Shown here: positions 63,601 to 64,000 of the stretch, piece after piece | Layout of the letters: the number at the start of each line of letters is the position of its first letter | Position numbering within the stretch: the first letter of the stretch is position 1 | NCBI RefSeq assembly: GCF_030227225.1 | Contig: NZ_JASPHQ010000015.1 | Location: 3,936-67,935 of the forward strand | From: Corynebacterium rhinophilum | Lineage (GTDB): Bacteria; Actinomycetota; Actinomycetes; Mycobacteriales; Mycobacteriaceae | Length of the DNA stretch: 64,000 nucleotides | Reading direction: 5' to 3' | The notes under the pieces: model-generated | What the model was told of the DNA's origin: nothing | Database searches by the model: none | Seen by the model: the letters and a program-made list of their open reading frames with translations, nothing else | Program-made: the position numbers and the translations under genes

Positions 63601-63798
63601 ATCGACGCCGCCAAGGAATACGACAATGCCTATATCGCCGACTGGTGTGGCTATGCCGAAAATAATCCGGACATGCTCTACTCCGATGGCGTGCACCCGC
63701 TTCCCGAAGGCGCCACCGGCTATTCCGACGCCTTCTATGACGCTTTGAAGCAATATTCCAAATACGACAAGAGCGTATCCTCACAATGCCAGGCTTAA
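60694..63798 (+). CDS. Acyltransferase-3 / SGNH protein with very long disordered N-terminus
   Basis: A 1,034-residue, OatA-like envelope acyltransferase. Residues 1-400 are low-complexity, rich in Lys, Gln, Pro, Ser, Thr and Ala, and contain tandem PKQHTPEQAK repeats. The acyltransferase-3 domain (about 410-790) begins VKGLDGLRGLAVLAVVFYHF with the family R/H residues and has about ten helices, including VDMFFVLSGFLI. After one more helix and a Gln-rich coiled segment, the SGNH domain (about 870-1034) has ITAIGDSVM (Ser), GFGTNGA and the Asp/His pair in DGVHPLPEG. Such proteins O-acetylate peptidoglycan or surface glycans. Start is ATG 60694 or GTG 60706. A 400-residue cytoplasmic N-terminus is unusual for the family. 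Confidence 0.9.
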   Translation: MGVHVNRFLRSLLGKKDSERNEATPPSTRQKDGPTGDSSTEASTPKSTAPAEPNAESHTDKGARKQQQAPRSSGQNSKSTPQDKGKQDSKKAAQTKPTDINRGLARQSRQIGTPTPQQKQATRTQNAKGDKSAPTKGTTQNKQNGSAQKKAEAKKRQPIKPATPKGSKKPQQPAAETKEFPASPGGTSSSPSTSRPKNSASASQSSGTTRSSDAARPSGTTKPSGPAKPADDSANAAQGTPEFPTQQSWPAQKPKQHTPEQAKPKQHTPEQAKPKQHKPEQRASSRKRPEQRQTTQESAAAQGPASVQEPASIQGSASAQEQKPGNPSGEKTAPTMAFQAKRPAEENAREQQPAANHSAEQSSAQGKQGANKSKYPLQNQQNDSEVLAIPPEDKNVRKKRHARLRQVKGLDGLRGLAVLAVVFYHFFDDALPGGYLGVDMFFVLSGFLITSLLVREYRTSGTISLKDFWVRRFRRILPAAVAVLVFCTAIVAWVGGDLAVGLRQQFFGTLFFVNNWTQIATSQSYFADNEIQVFAHYWSLAVEEQFYLIWPLLMLGIFRISSRQPRRLPVVVASVLGLASFAAMWFIFTPGEDPTRVYYGTDTHAFGLLTGAVLSLLVTSTKSDPNADSWASSGKVETRAAGIIGFLALIGYVAQLFLMPDDAEFTYRGGLFITSILGALMVWGVIHEYGPMTPLFRTKVSRWLGQRSFSLYLWHWPVIMILEALFHGNQNSENTWILGLVAVPISLILSEISYQFIENPFRRGGYKKTWKNYWASRPSFSELKDGFGKAMWPVVPFLVVASLVGVVYGVVNSSDKTELEQQLDQLQQQNESNNPPPPEASAPSTTSTEDDKDEAKDDAKTRPIPKGTDITAIGDSVMLAASDALSQRFPGIYIDAQESRHYTVGIQILQQMKDAGTLRDTVFLGFGTNGAAQPNQISQAMDIIGKDHTVVMVVPYGDREWMAQSQQDVIDAAKEYDNAYIADWCGYAENNPDMLYSDGVHPLPEGATGYSDAFYDALKQYSKYDKSVSSQCQA
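61451..61540 (+). repeat. 30-bp tandem repeat in the acyltransferase gene
   Basis: Two exact copies (61451-61480, 61481-61510) and one diverged copy (to about 61540) of a unit encoding PKQHTPEQAK. Copy number may vary between strains. Confidence 0.8.
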
Positions 63799-63860
63799 CG
63801 GAGAGCGCGGCCGGAGGTAGCTAGCACATCTGGGTCGGCCTCCTACCTCAGCCTCACCCT

Positions 63861-63885
63861 CGCCCGCCCTTCGCGCTCGCGGGCG
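63861..63885 (+). terminator. Hairpin downstream of the acyltransferase
   Basis: CGCCCGC (63861-63867) / GCGGGCG (63879-63885), with the CCCTTCGCGCTC repeat core in the loop, as in the terminator at 8203. Confidence 0.5.
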
Positions 63886-63886
63886 G

Positions 63887-63927
63887 TTCATTCTCACGGG
63901 GCGGGTTCCCCGCCCCGTGAGAATGAA
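63887..63927. terminator. Perfect 19-bp inverted repeat
   Basis: TTCATTCTCACGGGGCGGG (63887-63905), 3-base loop, and its exact complement (63909-63927). It is one of the strongest hairpins in the window, with no U-run after it. It could be a terminator, a barrier to insertion-sequence readthrough, or a repeat element. Confidence 0.6.
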
Positions 63928-63930
63928 CTG

Positions 63931-64000
63931 GCCCCCGAAAGTTGGACTGGTTTAATTCTAGGCGGTGAGGGGTTCAAGGGTCTGATTCCGATATTGCATC
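63931..64000. mobile_element. Possible insertion-sequence end, cut by window
   Basis: The sequence TGGCCCCCGAAAGTTGGACT and what follows resembles the terminal repeats of IS3-group elements, many of which have CCCCC and AAGTTGGAC near the tip. No coding sequence is visible in the remaining 50 bases. This is a judgement by resemblance only. Confidence 0.35.

Noticed and set aside
1..64000. CRISPR arrays, tRNA or rRNA genes
   Set aside because: I saw no regularly spaced repeats and no cloverleaf or rRNA-like sequence on reading through; the only tandem repeat is inside the acyltransferase gene.

Overview
The window looks like a chromosomal segment of a Corynebacterium. It carries the familiar corynebacterial set glmU, prs, rplY, pth, a long NADP-type gap gene (gapX/gapB type), a nitronate monooxygenase next to a second pth, prfC, a SucE/AspT-type carboxylate transporter and an MMPL/TetR pair. 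The backbone is moderately GC rich. Many genes have weak or absent Shine-Dalgarno sites and some transcripts look leaderless, which is common in this genus. The assignment rests on gene content and order, not on a database search.

Layout. 1-5.7 kb: a DUF4300-like lipoprotein cut by the window edge, a fairly AT-rich thioredoxin-reductase-like gene, three small membrane or Ltp-repeat proteins, a TRIC-type channel and an MFS transporter. 5.7-11.1 kb: housekeeping genes glmU, prs, rplY (with a hairpin in its leader), a 51-residue small protein, pth and a fumarylacetoacetase-fold enzyme. 11.2-16.2 kb: PPK2, a two-component system and an ABC-2 exporter. 16.25-17.26 kb: a 5'-truncated second copy of the gap gene. 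17.3-20.1 kb: a fragment of a conjugative or plasmid-type element with a chain of overlapping small ORFs and a frameshifted, truncated FtsK/TraB-type ATPase. 20.2 kb: a third pth. 21.0-40.3 kb: a very GC-rich ten-gene minus-strand operon for a thiazoline-type metallophore. 40.5-41.9 kb: a broken IS110-family element. 42.2-64 kb: backbone again, with full-length gapX, nitronate monooxygenase, pth, KtrAB, an SDR, prfC, the AspT-type transporter, patatin, gamma carbonic anhydrase, MMPL/TetR, a DUF6882-like protein, an enoyl-CoA hydratase/HIBYL-CoA hydrolase, a HAD phosphatase and a giant acyltransferase-3/SGNH protein. The last 70 bases resemble an insertion-sequence end.

The central system is the 21.0-40.3 kb operon. 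In transcription order it encodes a YkoE-like ECF substrate-binding protein, a single-chain ECF module (ATPase-ATPase-EcfT), an acyl/aryl-AMP ligase, a 2,112-residue NRPS (carrier-Cy-A(Cys)-PCP-Cy-PCP-TE), a saccharopine-dehydrogenase-like reductase, a DrrA-type ATPase with two ABC-2 permeases, a SAM methyltransferase, and two YbtP/YbtQ (IrtA/IrtB)-like ABC half-transporters. Nearly every junction is a 4-8 nt stop/start overlap. A near-consensus DtxR/IdeR box sits on the only obvious promoter, so iron repression is expected. The assembly line resembles yersiniabactin HMWP2 with a thioesterase fused in cis. The simplest predicted product is an acyl- or aryl-capped bis-thiazoline acid, reduced and/or methylated in trans. 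No salicylate synthase is present, so the starter unit is open.

The island is bracketed by a 481-bp direct repeat (16346-16826 and 42274-42754, six mismatches) inside the two gap copies. This suggests entry by homologous recombination into gapX and gives a possible route for loss by recombination.
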